39,678 nt of DNA from Chloroflexota bacterium (GTDB taxonomy: Bacteria; Chloroflexota; Anaerolineae; Promineifilales; Promineifilaceae). Positions 21,869-29,542 of the stretch are shown here, piece by piece. The stretch lies in NCBI GenBank assembly GCA_014584575.1, contig JACTMP010000066.1, forward strand, positions 1 through 39,678, given 5' to 3'. Position numbers and translations under genes: made by a program. The first letter of the stretch is position 1; each line of letters starts with the position of its first letter. The notes under the pieces were generated by a model. It ran no database searches and was not told the DNA's origin. It saw only the letters and a list, made by a program, of their open reading frames with translations.

Positions 21869-22276
21869 ATGCATGAATTGGCTGTGACCGGACAAATCTT
21901 GGAATTAGCTGAACGCCATGCCACCGCAGCCGGCGGCGGGCAAGTGACGGACCTCTACCTGGTCATTGGTGAACTTTCCACCTTTATAGACGATTCCATT
22001 CAATTTTATTGGGACATCATCAGTCGTGGTACACTATGTGAAGGAGCGCGGCTGCACTTTACCCGCGTCCCCGCTCGTCTGCGCTGCCAGCATTGTGGTT
22101 GTGAATATGGGTTAGACCAGGGTGAACTGATGGTGTGTCCGGGCTGTGGTCACGGCCGTGTCACCATTCTCACCGGCCAGGAATTCCGGGTCGAGAGTCT
22201 GGAAGTAGCCGAGATTAGAGATTGGAGATTGGGGATACGTCAATCTCCAACCTCCAATCTCCAATCTCACCAATAA
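21869..22276 (+). CDS. hypA: Hydrogenase nickel-incorporation protein HypA
   Basis: A 135-residue HypA. It begins MHELAVTGQIL, keeping the N-terminal Met-His that binds nickel. It has the IGELS...D.I.FYWD core and a zinc finger CQHCG (about residue 72) and CPGCG (about 90), ending in the usual GQEFRVESLEV. With HypB it delivers nickel to NiFe large subunits. Typical HypA ends near residue 115. The last 20 or so residues here (RDWRLGI...SPTSNLQ) come from a GATTGGAGATT repeat read in frame. It heads the hox cluster. Confidence 0.93.
   Translation: MHELAVTGQILELAERHATAAGGGQVTDLYLVIGELSTFIDDSIQFYWDIISRGTLCEGARLHFTRVPARLRCQHCGCEYGLDQGELMVCPGCGHGRVTILTGQEFRVESLEVAEIRDWRLGIRQSPTSNLQSHQ
22211..22269. 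repeat. GATTGGAGATT hairpin at the end of hypA
   Basis: GAGATTAGAGATTGGAGATT (22211-22230) faces AATCTCCAACCTCCAATCTC-type words (22242-22267). It encodes the C-terminal extension of HypA and ends about six bases before the hoxE ribosome site. Confidence 0.85.
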
Positions 22277-22287
22277 GGAACCTCTTT

Positions 22288-22788
22288 ATGCAAAACCTCA
22301 AACAAATTGACCCCCCCTCAGATGACAAACGGTGGCGGATTGTGCAGGCCACTATGCGCCGCAATGGGCATAAACGCAGTGGCCTGATTGAAACGCTGCA
22401 CACCGTCCAGGAATCGTTTGGTTTTCTGGATGAAGAGGCGCTGCGCTATGTGGCCTTTTCCCTGCGCACGCCGCTTAGCCAGGTGTACGGCGTCTCCACC
22501 TTTTACCACCTGTTTAGCCTGAAACCGGCGGGTAAACATAGCTGCGTGGTCTGCACCGGCACCGCCTGTTACATCAAAGGCACGCCCCAACTATTGCAGG
22601 AAATCCAGACAGCGTATGGCATCAAACCGGGCGAGACGACCGAAGATGGTACGTTTTCGCTGCTCACCGCCCGCTGTGTGGGTTCGTGCGGCTTAGCGCC
22701 AGTAGCCGTCTTTGATGGCGAAGTGTTGGGCAACCAGACGCCGGACAGGACGATGGAAACCCTACGGAGGTGGTCGGACGATGAATGA
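22288..22788 (+). CDS. hoxE: NADH-type hydrogenase diaphorase subunit HoxE (NuoE-like)
   Basis: A 166-residue thioredoxin-like [2Fe-2S] protein. The cluster ligands are in CTGTACYIKG (about residues 91-96) and ARCVGSCGLAPV (about 131-135), the NuoE/HoxE arrangement. It has a helical N-terminus with LIETLHTVQESFGFLDEEAL. It passes electrons within the HoxEFU diaphorase. The start at ATG 22288 follows AAGGAA. An upstream in-frame ATG at 22222 lies in the repeat and in hypA. Its end overlaps the hoxF start by eight bases. Confidence 0.94.
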   Translation: MQNLKQIDPPSDDKRWRIVQATMRRNGHKRSGLIETLHTVQESFGFLDEEALRYVAFSLRTPLSQVYGVSTFYHLFSLKPAGKHSCVVCTGTACYIKGTPQLLQEIQTAYGIKPGETTEDGTFSLLTARCVGSCGLAPVAVFDGEVLGNQTPDRTMETLRRWSDDE

Positions 22789-24439
22789 ACAATTTGAACA
22801 AATCACGGCGAAGGAACAGGCAGCGGCGGCTAAATTTGACCATGCGGTGCATGTGTGTGTGGCCGCCAGTTGCCTCTCGTCGCAGAGCGACAAGGTGCTG
22901 GAAACATTCCAGCAGCAGTTGAAGGAAAATGGGCACAGCACCAGTTGCCAGGTGAAAGGGGTGGGCTGCCTGGGCTTGTGTTCTCGCGGGCCGCTGGTAG
23001 CCGTTACCCACCGCGCCCAACCGGAGACCGATACCCTCTACCAGCACGTCACCCCCGAAAACACGCCGCAGATTGTGGCCGCGCTGGCCGCCGGAGAGCG
23101 GGTCGCCGAACTGGTCTGCGCCACCGAGACGCCCTTTTTCCAACGGCAGACCAAAATTGTGCTGGAAAACAGCGGCCGTATTGACCCCGAACGGATTGAG
23201 GAGTATGTGGCCGCCGGGGGGTATCAGGGTTTGCTCACGGCCGTGACCGAGATGACCCCCAACGACGTGATTGACGAAGTGGTGCGCAGTGGGCTGCGTG
23301 GGCGCGGCGGCGGCGGCTACCCCACCGGCCTCAAATGGACGACGGTGGCCAAGGCGGACGCCAAACAGCGCAAATACGTCATCTGCAACGCCGACGAGGG
23401 CGACCCCGGCGCATTCATGGACCGCAGCGTGTTGGAAAGCGACCCGCACCGCGTCCTGGAAGGCATGGCCATCGCCGGTTACGCCATCGGCGCGGACAAA
23501 GGGTATATCTACGTGCGCGGCGAATATCCGCTGGCGGTGGCCCGGCTGAAAAAGGCCATCAACCAGGCGCGGCGGCTGGGTGTGTTGGGCAGCGGCGTCT
23601 GCGGCACCACCTTCAACTTCCAGATTGAGATTCGGCTGGGCGCGGGGGCGTTTGTTTGTGGCGAAGAGACGGCGCTGATTGCCTCGGTGGAGGGCAAGCG
23701 GGGGCAGCCCCGGCCCCGTCCACCATACCCGGCGGAGTACGGATTGTGGGGTGAACCGACATTGATCAACAATGTAGAAACGTTCGCCAATGTGGCCCCC
23801 ATCATCCGCAACGGCGGCGACTGGTACGCCAGCATGGGCACGGAAAAGAGCAAGGGCACGAAGGTGTTTGCTCTGGCGGGGGCCATCAACAACACCGGCC
23901 TGATTGAAGTGCCAATGGGTATTCCCCTGCGCGAGATTGTGTTTGAGATTGGCGGCGGTGTGCCCGACGGCCGTGCCCTGAAAGCGGTGCAAACCGGCGG
24001 CCCGTCCGGGGGTTGTATCCCCGAAGCGTATCTGGACACGGCCGTAGATTATGAATCGCTGCAACAACTTGGCTCCATCATGGGGTCGGGTGGGTTGATT
24101 GTCATGGACGAAACATCCAACATGGTAGATGTGGCCCGTTACTTCATGGAGTTTTGCATGACGGAGTCGTGTGGCAAATGTGTGCCCTGCCGCGTGGGCA
24201 CAGTACAGATGTATCACCTGCTGGACAAAATTTACAACGGACAGGCCACGACCAAAGACCTGGTGCTGCTGGAAAAGTTGTGCAAGATGGTGCGCGAGAC
24301 CAGCCTATGTGGGCTGGGGCAGACCGCGCCCAACCCGGTGAACAGCACCCTGCGCTACTTCCGGCAGGAGTATCTGGATTTATTGCTAGATGGTGAACGG
24401 GTTACGGCCGTAACCACCACCCCGGAGGCGCAACCATGA
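22781..24439 (+). CDS. hoxF: NAD-reducing hydrogenase diaphorase subunit HoxF (NuoF-like)
   Basis: A 552-residue flavoprotein. An N-terminal thioredoxin-like domain has CVAASC and GCLGLCSRGP for a [2Fe-2S] cluster. The NADH/FMN domain has GRGGGGYPTG (about residue 174) and GAGAFVCGEETAL (about 287). A SLBB-type stretch follows. At the C-terminus ESCGKCVPCRVGT with a later Cys (TSLCGLGQ) gives the [4Fe-4S] site. It oxidises NADH or reduces NAD. ATG 22781 lies within the last codons of hoxE, and its stop overlaps the hoxU start, so translation is coupled. Probably NAD-dependent, but NADP cannot be excluded. Confidence 0.95.
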   Translation: MNEQFEQITAKEQAAAAKFDHAVHVCVAASCLSSQSDKVLETFQQQLKENGHSTSCQVKGVGCLGLCSRGPLVAVTHRAQPETDTLYQHVTPENTPQIVAALAAGERVAELVCATETPFFQRQTKIVLENSGRIDPERIEEYVAAGGYQGLLTAVTEMTPNDVIDEVVRSGLRGRGGGGYPTGLKWTTVAKADAKQRKYVICNADEGDPGAFMDRSVLESDPHRVLEGMAIAGYAIGADKGYIYVRGEYPLAVARLKKAINQARRLGVLGSGVCGTTFNFQIEIRLGAGAFVCGEETALIASVEGKRGQPRPRPPYPAEYGLWGEPTLINNVETFANVAPIIRNGGDWYASMGTEKSKGTKVFALAGAINNTGLIEVPMGIPLREIVFEIGGGVPDGRALKAVQTGGPSGGCIPEAYLDTAVDYESLQQLGSIMGSGGLIVMDETSNMVDVARYFMEFCMTESCGKCVPCRVGTVQMYHLLDKIYNGQATTKDLVLLEKLCKMVRETSLCGLGQTAPNPVNSTLRYFRQEYLDLLLDGERVTAVTTTPEAQP

Positions 24440-25164
24440 AACGCTCCCAAATCATCACCTTCAAAATTGACGGGCAAGACATTGCCGCCCGCGAAGACGA
24501 AACCATCCTGGAACTGGCCCGGCAAAACGGCATCCGCATCCCCACCCTCTGTTACCTGGAAAGCGTCACCCCCTACGGCGGCTGCCGCCTGTGCATGGTG
24601 GAAGTGAAGGGCACCACCCGCCTCTTCCCCGCCTGCATGACCTATCCCCAGGAAGGCATGGAAGTCAGCACCGTTACTGAGCAGTTGACCACCTATCGCA
24701 AACAAGTGCTGGATTTGCTGTTTGCCGAGCGCAACCACATCTGCTCCGTCTGTGTTTCCAACGGCGCGTGCGAATTGCAAGGGCTGGCTTACGAACTGGG
24801 CATGACCCATGTGGGCATCCCCTATCTCAATCCCAGCCTGCCATTGGACGCCAGCCATCCGTACTTTGGCCTGGATCACAACCGCTGCGTCCTCTGTACC
24901 CGCTGTGTGCGCGTCTGCGACGAAATCGAAGGGGCACACACCTGGGACGTGATGGGGCGCGGCGTAGACGCCCGCATTGTGGCCGACCTGAACCAGCCCT
25001 GGGGTGAGGCCATTAGCTGCACCAGTTGTGGCAAATGTGTGCAGGCCTGCCCCACCGGCGCGCTCTTTGAAAAAGGTAAATCGGTGGCCGAGATGCAGAA
25101 ACGGCACGAGTTCCTGCCCTACCTGGCCCTCATGCGTGAAGGAAGGGATGGGGATAGTGAGTGA
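24436..25164 (+). CDS. hoxU: Hydrogenase diaphorase subunit HoxU (NuoG N-terminal-like)
   Basis: A 242-residue iron-sulfur protein. A plant-type [2Fe-2S] domain has CYLESVTPYGGCRLC and a later Cys (PACMTYP). A His-Cys cluster region has NHICSVCVSNGACELQ. Two [4Fe-4S] motifs follow, NRCVLCTRCVRVC and CTSCGKCVQACP. This is the standard HoxU layout, linking HoxEF to the HoxYH hydrogenase. The start overlaps the hoxF stop as ATGA. Confidence 0.95.
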   Translation: MKRSQIITFKIDGQDIAAREDETILELARQNGIRIPTLCYLESVTPYGGCRLCMVEVKGTTRLFPACMTYPQEGMEVSTVTEQLTTYRKQVLDLLFAERNHICSVCVSNGACELQGLAYELGMTHVGIPYLNPSLPLDASHPYFGLDHNRCVLCTRCVRVCDEIEGAHTWDVMGRGVDARIVADLNQPWGEAISCTSCGKCVQACPTGALFEKGKSVAEMQKRHEFLPYLALMREGRDGDSE

Positions 25165-25200
25165 GTAATCGGTTATCGGTAGACCGATAACCGATTACTG
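25164..25200. repeat. GTAATCGGTTATCGGT hairpin between hoxU and hoxY
   Basis: GTAATCGGTTATCGGT faces ACCGATAACCGATTAC with the loop AGA, a perfect 16-bp stem filling the whole gap. It is the same word family that is translated inside the membrane-protein gene at 9257 and 9483. Confidence 0.9.
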
Positions 25201-25210
25201 AGGAAAAACT

Positions 25211-25747
25211 ATGAGCAATAAAACAAAACTGGCGACGGTGTGGCTGGATGGCTGTTCTGGTTGCCATATGTCCTTTTTAGATATTGACGAGCGGCTGGTT
25301 GACCTGGCGCAACTGGCCGACCTGCTCTACAGCCCGCTGGTAGACCACAAAACATTCCCGGACATGGTGGATGTGACTCTGGTGGAAGGGGCGGTCAGTA
25401 GCGAGGAAGATTACGAAAAAATCCAGAAGGTGCGCGCCCACACCAAAATCCTGGTCTCGTTGGGCGACTGCGCGGTGACGGCCAATGTGCCCGGTATGCG
25501 CAATCCGTTCAAAGTGGCGGCGCTCTATGACCGGGCGTACCACGAAAATGCGCAGCTAAACCAGCAAATCCCGGTGCAGGTCATCCCGCCGCTGCGCGAG
25601 ATGTCTGTGCCCGTGCATCAGGTGGTGCCGGTGGATGTCTTTGTGCCCGGCTGCCCCCCGTCGGCGGATACCATCTTTTTTGTGCTGACGGAACTGTTAA
25701 ACGGCCGTAAACCAGACCTGACCGGGCATACGCGGTTTGGGGCATAG
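25211..25747 (+). CDS. hoxY: NiFe hydrogenase small subunit, group 3d (HoxY)
   Basis: A 178-residue small subunit. It has only the proximal-cluster ligands: LDGCSGCHMSFLD (about residues 14-17), SLGDCAV (about 90) and PGCPPSAD (about 146). The short length without a C-terminal ferredoxin region is typical of HoxY and separates it from MvhG. There is no export signal. It pairs with HoxH and hands electrons to HoxU. ATG follows TGAGGAAAAACT. Confidence 0.95.
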   Translation: MSNKTKLATVWLDGCSGCHMSFLDIDERLVDLAQLADLLYSPLVDHKTFPDMVDVTLVEGAVSSEEDYEKIQKVRAHTKILVSLGDCAVTANVPGMRNPFKVAALYDRAYHENAQLNQQIPVQVIPPLREMSVPVHQVVPVDVFVPGCPPSADTIFFVLTELLNGRKPDLTGHTRFGA

Positions 25748-25749
25748 GA

Positions 25750-25812
25750 ACGTGATGCGTGATGCGTGACCCGTGAACCGATTTGTCACGCATCACGTTT
25801 CACGCATCACGC
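25750..25812. repeat. GTGATGCGTGA hairpin between hoxY and hoxH
   Basis: CGTGATGCGTGATGCGTGAC faces GTCACGCATCACG and TTTCACGCATCACG (25786-25811). It fills the gap and ends just before the hoxH ribosome site AAAGGA. Confidence 0.9.
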
Positions 25813-25827
25813 CTAAAGGAATCAACC

Positions 25828-27252
25828 ATGAGCAAAACAATTACTATCGATCCCGTGACCCGGATTGAGGGGCACAGCAAAATTACCATTCAGTTGGATG
25901 ATAGGGGGCAGGTGGCGGATGCACGTTTTCACGTGACGCAGTTTCGCGGCTTTGAGAAGATGACGGAGGGACGGCCGTTCTACGAAATGCCCGCCCTCAC
26001 TGCCCGCATCTGCGGCATCTGTCCCGTCTCCCACCTGGTCGCCAGCGCCAAAGCCGGCGACGCGCTGCTGGCGGTGCGCATCCCCGAAACGGCTGCTAAT
26101 CTGCGCCGCATTATGAACCTGGCCCAAATCACCCAGTCCCACGCCCTCAGCTTTTTCCACCTGTCGTCGCCGGACTTTGTGATGGGTTTCGACGCTGACC
26201 CGGCCGAACGCCACATCTTCGGCGTCATGCAGCGATACCCCGACTTGGCCAAAGACGGCATCGCCCTGCGCAAATTTGGGCAATCTATCATCGAGCTATT
26301 GGGCGGGAAACGGATTCACCCGGCCTGGGTGGTGCCCGGCGGCGTCAGCGCCCCCCTGTCCGAAGAAGACCGCGACACCATCCTGGCCCAAATTCCCGAC
26401 GCGAAGGCGCGGCTGCTGCGCACCCTGGACTGGTACAAGGGCATCTTTGGCAACTTTGATACCGAGATTCGCAGTTTTGCCAATTTCCCGTCGTTGTTCA
26501 TGGGGCTGGTGCATCGGGACGGCCGTATCTCCATGTACGGCGGCAACATTCGCATCGTGGACGCGGTGGGCAACATCGTCGCCGACCAGCTACCGCCGGA
26601 AAAATACCAGGAGTACATCGCCGAAGCCGTCGAGCCGGATTCCTACCTGAAATCCCCGTTTTACAAACCGATGGGCTACCCGGACGGCATCTACCGCGTC
26701 GGGCCATTGGCGCGCATGAACATCATCTCACGCTGTGGCACCCGCCTGGCCGACCAGGAATGGGCCGAGTTCCGCGCCTTGCAGCGTGGCGCCGTCCTCA
26801 GTTCCTATATGTACCACTACGCCCGGCTGGTGGAGATGCTCTACTGCATTGAACGTCTGGAGCAAATCCTGAACGACCCGGACATCTTGAGCAAACATGT
26901 GCGCGCCTTCGCCTCACCCAACCAGCTAGAAGGGATTGGCATGTCCGAAGCGCCGCGCGGCACGCTGCTGCACCATTACAAAATTGACGAAAACGGCCTC
27001 ATCCGCTGGGTCAATCTGGTCATCGCCACCGGCCATAACAACCTGGCGATGAACAAGGGTGTGTTGCAAGTGGCCCGCCAGTTCATCCGCTCCACCAAGA
27101 TTGAAGAGCCAATGCTGAACCGCGTGGAAGCCGTTATCCGCGCCTTTGATCCCTGCCTCAGCTGCTCCACCCACGCCATCGGCCACATGGCGCTGCATGT
27201 GCAGCTAGTGGCGGCGGATGGGGAAGTGGTGGATGAGGTGAAACGAGGGTGA
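25828..27252 (+). CDS. hoxH: NiFe hydrogenase large subunit, group 3d (HoxH)
   Basis: A 474-residue catalytic subunit with RICGICPVSH (about residue 60) and DPCLSCSTH (about 441-449) as the two NiFe ligand motifs. Twenty-five residues after the final His (AIGHM...VKRG) form the peptide to be cleaved. It begins SKTITIDPVTRIEGHSKI after AAAGGA. With HoxY it forms the cytoplasmic bidirectional hydrogenase that exchanges electrons with NAD(H) through HoxEFU. A frame starting earlier (25783) is only repeat sequence. Confidence 0.95.
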   Translation: MSKTITIDPVTRIEGHSKITIQLDDRGQVADARFHVTQFRGFEKMTEGRPFYEMPALTARICGICPVSHLVASAKAGDALLAVRIPETAANLRRIMNLAQITQSHALSFFHLSSPDFVMGFDADPAERHIFGVMQRYPDLAKDGIALRKFGQSIIELLGGKRIHPAWVVPGGVSAPLSEEDRDTILAQIPDAKARLLRTLDWYKGIFGNFDTEIRSFANFPSLFMGLVHRDGRISMYGGNIRIVDAVGNIVADQLPPEKYQEYIAEAVEPDSYLKSPFYKPMGYPDGIYRVGPLARMNIISRCGTRLADQEWAEFRALQRGAVLSSYMYHYARLVEMLYCIERLEQILNDPDILSKHVRAFASPNQLEGIGMSEAPRGTLLHHYKIDENGLIRWVNLVIATGHNNLAMNKGVLQVARQFIRSTKIEEPMLNRVEAVIRAFDPCLSCSTHAIGHMALHVQLVAADGEVVDEVKRG

Positions 27253-27253
27253 G

Positions 27254-27312
27254 CCGTAATCCGTGATGCGTAATCCGTAATCCGATTACGGGTCACGGAT
27301 TACGGGTTACGT
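27254..27312. repeat. CCGTAATCCG hairpin between hoxH and hoxW
   Basis: GTAATCCGTGATGCGTAATC (27257-27276) faces GATTACGGGTCACGGATTAC and GGGTTAC (27284-27310). It is a hybrid of the GTGATGC and GTAATC word families and fills the gap. Confidence 0.85.
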
Positions 27313-27327
27313 CTCCCACAGCGAACG

Positions 27328-27777
27328 ATGAACACACTCGTACTCGGCTACGGCAACCCGCTGCGCGGCGATGACGGCGTGGGGTGGGTGGTGGCGGAAC
27401 AGTTGCAGGGGGTGGCGGGCATCACGGCCGTACCTCTGCACCAACTCTTGCCCGAACATGCTGATCTGATGCAGACGGCCGTCCACGTCGTCTTTGTGGA
27501 CGCAGCGGCAGAGGGCGAGCCGGGTGCGGTGCGGGTGCAGCCGGTGGTTCCCGACCGGCATGGTCTGGCGGCTTCACACCATATGAGTCCGGGTGTGTTG
27601 TTGGCGATGGTGGGGGAGTTGTACGGCCGTTGTCCACCCGCCCACCTCATTACCATCACCGGTCAGGATTTCGGTTACAGTGAAACCCTCTCCCCGCCCG
27701 TGCAAGAAAGCGCCCGGCAAGTAATAGAAATGGTTCGTAGTAACCGCTTTAGCGGTAAAATAACTGATGGAAGTTGA
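27328..27777 (+). CDS. hoxW: Hydrogenase maturation endopeptidase HoxW
   Basis: A 149-residue protease of the HycI/HoxW family with LVLGYGNPLRGDDGVGWVVAE (nickel-binding Asp near residue 16), VFVDAAAEGEPG (about residue 54) and a conserved His in SHHMSPGVLL (about 89). It should remove the C-terminal peptide of HoxH, whose gene it follows. No Shine-Dalgarno is visible before the ATG. It shares only the general motifs with the protease behind mvhA, so each is probably dedicated. Confidence 0.93.
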   Translation: MNTLVLGYGNPLRGDDGVGWVVAEQLQGVAGITAVPLHQLLPEHADLMQTAVHVVFVDAAAEGEPGAVRVQPVVPDRHGLAASHHMSPGVLLAMVGELYGRCPPAHLITITGQDFGYSETLSPPVQESARQVIEMVRSNRFSGKITDGS

Positions 27778-27812
27778 GAATATGGTTTGGCGGCCAACCC
27801 AAGCAGACAGAA

Positions 27813-28120
27813 TGTCATTCCGACCCTTCGATGCCTCAGGGCAGGCTAGGTTCTGTTGACATTTCCAGAGGTAGGCGCAATTCACCGTACCAGAGGAAAT
27901 GTCAACACGCCCTAGTCTTTGAGGAGGAATCCAGCAATTCTCAGTTTGATTCGCGGCGGCAGATAAATCTGCACCAACAGAAGGCAAAGTCGGCCTTCGC
28001 CGACTGTTTCTAGCCGACGAAGGTCGGCTTGGTTTTGCCAAACTGAGAATTGCTGGGAGGAATCCCTCTCACTTGTGCAGGAGTGGGATTCCTCGCTCCG
28101 AAGACTCCGCTCGGAATGAC
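27813..28120. repeat. GTCATTCCGAG dispersed palindrome, copy 2, interrupted by two insertions
   Basis: The element opens with GTCATTCCGA and closes with GGGATTCCTCGCTCCG and CGGAATGAC, like copy 1. Between them lie a separate inverted repeat (GTTGACATTTCC at 27856 and GGAAATGTCAAC at 27894) and the full multi-hairpin element copy D, so this 380-base gene-free gap is a nest of three palindromes between hoxW and hypB. Confidence 0.8.
27931..28057 (+). repeat. Multi-hairpin repeat element, copy D, nested
   Basis: Copy D has near-perfect 18-bp terminal inverted repeats (CCAGCAATTCTCAGTTTG at the left) and hairpins 1 to 3 as in copy A, but lacks hairpin 4. A 10-bp direct repeat GGAGGAATCC flanks it (27923-27932 and 28056-28065), consistent with insertion into the surrounding GTCATTCCGAG element. 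Confidence 0.85.
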
Positions 28121-28157
28121 AATTCGACCGCCGCGACGATAAATCAAAGGATCAGCG

Positions 28158-28808
28158 ATGACGAAAGTAACTATTGTTGAAGAAATTATGAGCGCCAATG
28201 ACCGGTTGGCGCAGCAAAACCGGGCGCTGCTGGATGCCCATGGCGTCTTTGCCATCAACGTCATGGCCTCGCCCGGCGCGGGCAAAACGAGCCTGATCCT
28301 GCGCACCATTGCGGCCGTAGCCCCCCACCTCACCCTCGGCGTCATCGAAGGCGACACCGCCCCCGTCACCATTGACGCCGACAAGATATTGGCTGCCGGG
28401 ATGCCCGCCGTGCAGATCAACACCGGCGGTTCCTGCCACCTGGACGCGGCCATGCTGGCAAAGGCGCTGCCCCAACTGCCCCTGGCCGACCTGGATTTGC
28501 TGGTGGTGGAAAACGTGGGCAATCTGGTTTGCCCGGCGGGATTTAAGCTGGGGTCACACGCCAACATTGTCGTGGCCAGCGTGCCGGAGGGGGACGACAA
28601 ACCGTACAAATACCCCGGCATCTACCGGGGCATTGACGCTCTCATTTTGAACAAAACCGACCTGCTGCCCTACGTGGATTTCAACATCGCCTATTTCCGG
28701 CAGGGAATCGAACTGCTCAATCCCGAAGCCGCCTTTTTCCCGCTCTCCTGCAAAACGGGGGAGGGGTTGGGGGAATGGGTAGCGTGGCTGTTGGCTAAAG
28801 GGACGTGA
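28158..28808 (+). CDS. hypB: Hydrogenase nickel-insertion GTPase HypB
   Basis: A 216-residue GTPase. It has a P-loop ASPGAGKTS (about residue 38), the switch EGDTAPVTIDADKI, INTGGSCHLDA (zinc or nickel Cys-His), ENVGNLVCPA (about 116) and the G4 motif NKTDLL (about 169). It powers nickel delivery to NiFe large subunits with HypA. There is no His-rich N-terminus, so nickel storage is unlikely. It serves both hydrogenases presumably. HypC, D, E and F are not in this window. Confidence 0.95.
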   Translation: MTKVTIVEEIMSANDRLAQQNRALLDAHGVFAINVMASPGAGKTSLILRTIAAVAPHLTLGVIEGDTAPVTIDADKILAAGMPAVQINTGGSCHLDAAMLAKALPQLPLADLDLLVVENVGNLVCPAGFKLGSHANIVVASVPEGDDKPYKYPGIYRGIDALILNKTDLLPYVDFNIAYFRQGIELLNPEAAFFPLSCKTGEGLGEWVAWLLAKGT

Positions 28809-28847
28809 GGCGTGATGCGTGACCAGGGGATTCACGCATCACGCATC
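28804..28847. repeat. GCGTGATGCGTGA hairpin after hypB
   Basis: GTGAGGCGTGATGCGTGA faces TCACGCATCACGCATC with a short loop. It lies between the convergent hypB and thioesterase genes and may serve as a terminator for both, though it has no clear T tract. Confidence 0.85.
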
Positions 28848-28850
28848 TTC

Positions 28851-29354
28851 TTACGCCGGCAAAAATAGCATACACGTCGCTGTGCCGTGGGCGTACAGTT
28901 TGCCCGCCGCGTCTTGCAGTTTGCCCTCGGCGGTGGCGGCGCGACGGCCCATGTGGATGACCTGCCCGATGCAATACAGTTCGCCGCTGTCGGCCAGGAC
29001 GGGGCGGGTGTAGTTGACCTTGATTTCTAATGTGGTGTAGCCGCCGCCAACGGGCAATTTCGTATGCACGGCGCAGGACATGGCCGAGTCCAGAATGGTG
29101 GCGATGACGCCGCCGTGGACGGCGCCAATGGGGTTAAAGTGGTATTCGGCGGGCTGCATGGTGAAGACAATACGGCCGTCGCTCACCTCCTGTAGCCCAA
29201 AACCCATCAAGACACCAATGGGTGGCGCGGGCACCTCACCGGTCTGCCAGGCGCGGAAAAAGTCCAGGCCGTTCATTTGGGTGGCTTTCACGGCCGTGAG
29301 TCGTGGGTCTTGCCATTCGATCAGGCGGCTGCGGGTAGGGGGTGTTTCGGTCAT
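28851..29354 (-). CDS. PaaI-like hotdog thioesterase
   Basis: A 167-residue hotdog-fold protein of the PaaI/YdiI type. It has NPIGAVHGGVIATILDSAMS (about residues 73-92), with the HGG motif and the downstream Asp used in acyl-CoA thioesterases. This is followed by TTLEIKVNYTRPV and GRRAATAEGKL strands. It probably hydrolyses an acyl- or aryl-CoA; the substrate is unknown. The start ATG follows GGAGAT. It opposes hypB and is not part of the hydrogenase operon. Confidence 0.9.
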   Translation of the reverse strand: MTETPPTRSRLIEWQDPRLTAVKATQMNGLDFFRAWQTGEVPAPPIGVLMGFGLQEVSDGRIVFTMQPAEYHFNPIGAVHGGVIATILDSAMSCAVHTKLPVGGGYTTLEIKVNYTRPVLADSGELYCIGQVIHMGRRAATAEGKLQDAAGKLYAHGTATCMLFLPA

Positions 29355-29411
29355 ACGATCTCCTTTTTGAGTGCCAGGTTCTAGTATCTCAACAAACTAA
29401 ATTCGAGGGGT

Positions 29412-29468
29412 GAGGAGTGAGGCATCCTCAGATGCCTCACGTTCGCATCTGAGGATGCTTACTCCTCA
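29412..29468. repeat. GCATCCTCAGATGC palindrome, copy 2
   Basis: GAGGAGTGAGGCATCCTCAG and ATGCCTCAC are followed by GCATCTGAGGATGC and TTACTCCTC, so the block folds as nested hairpins. Same family as 18023-18114. A good -10 (TATAAT, 29512-29517) for the next gene follows, without a clear -35. Confidence 0.8.
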
Positions 29469-29542
29469 AACTTATGTTGGCCAGGTTCTAGGGGTTGCCA
29501 AATGGTTAGACTATAATCAGGGTCAAAGGAGATGGCAACTGG

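Noticed and set aside
22664..24217. Long antisense frame opposite hoxF (about 517 codons)
   Set aside because: Shadow of a GC-rich conserved gene; no domain or ribosome site.
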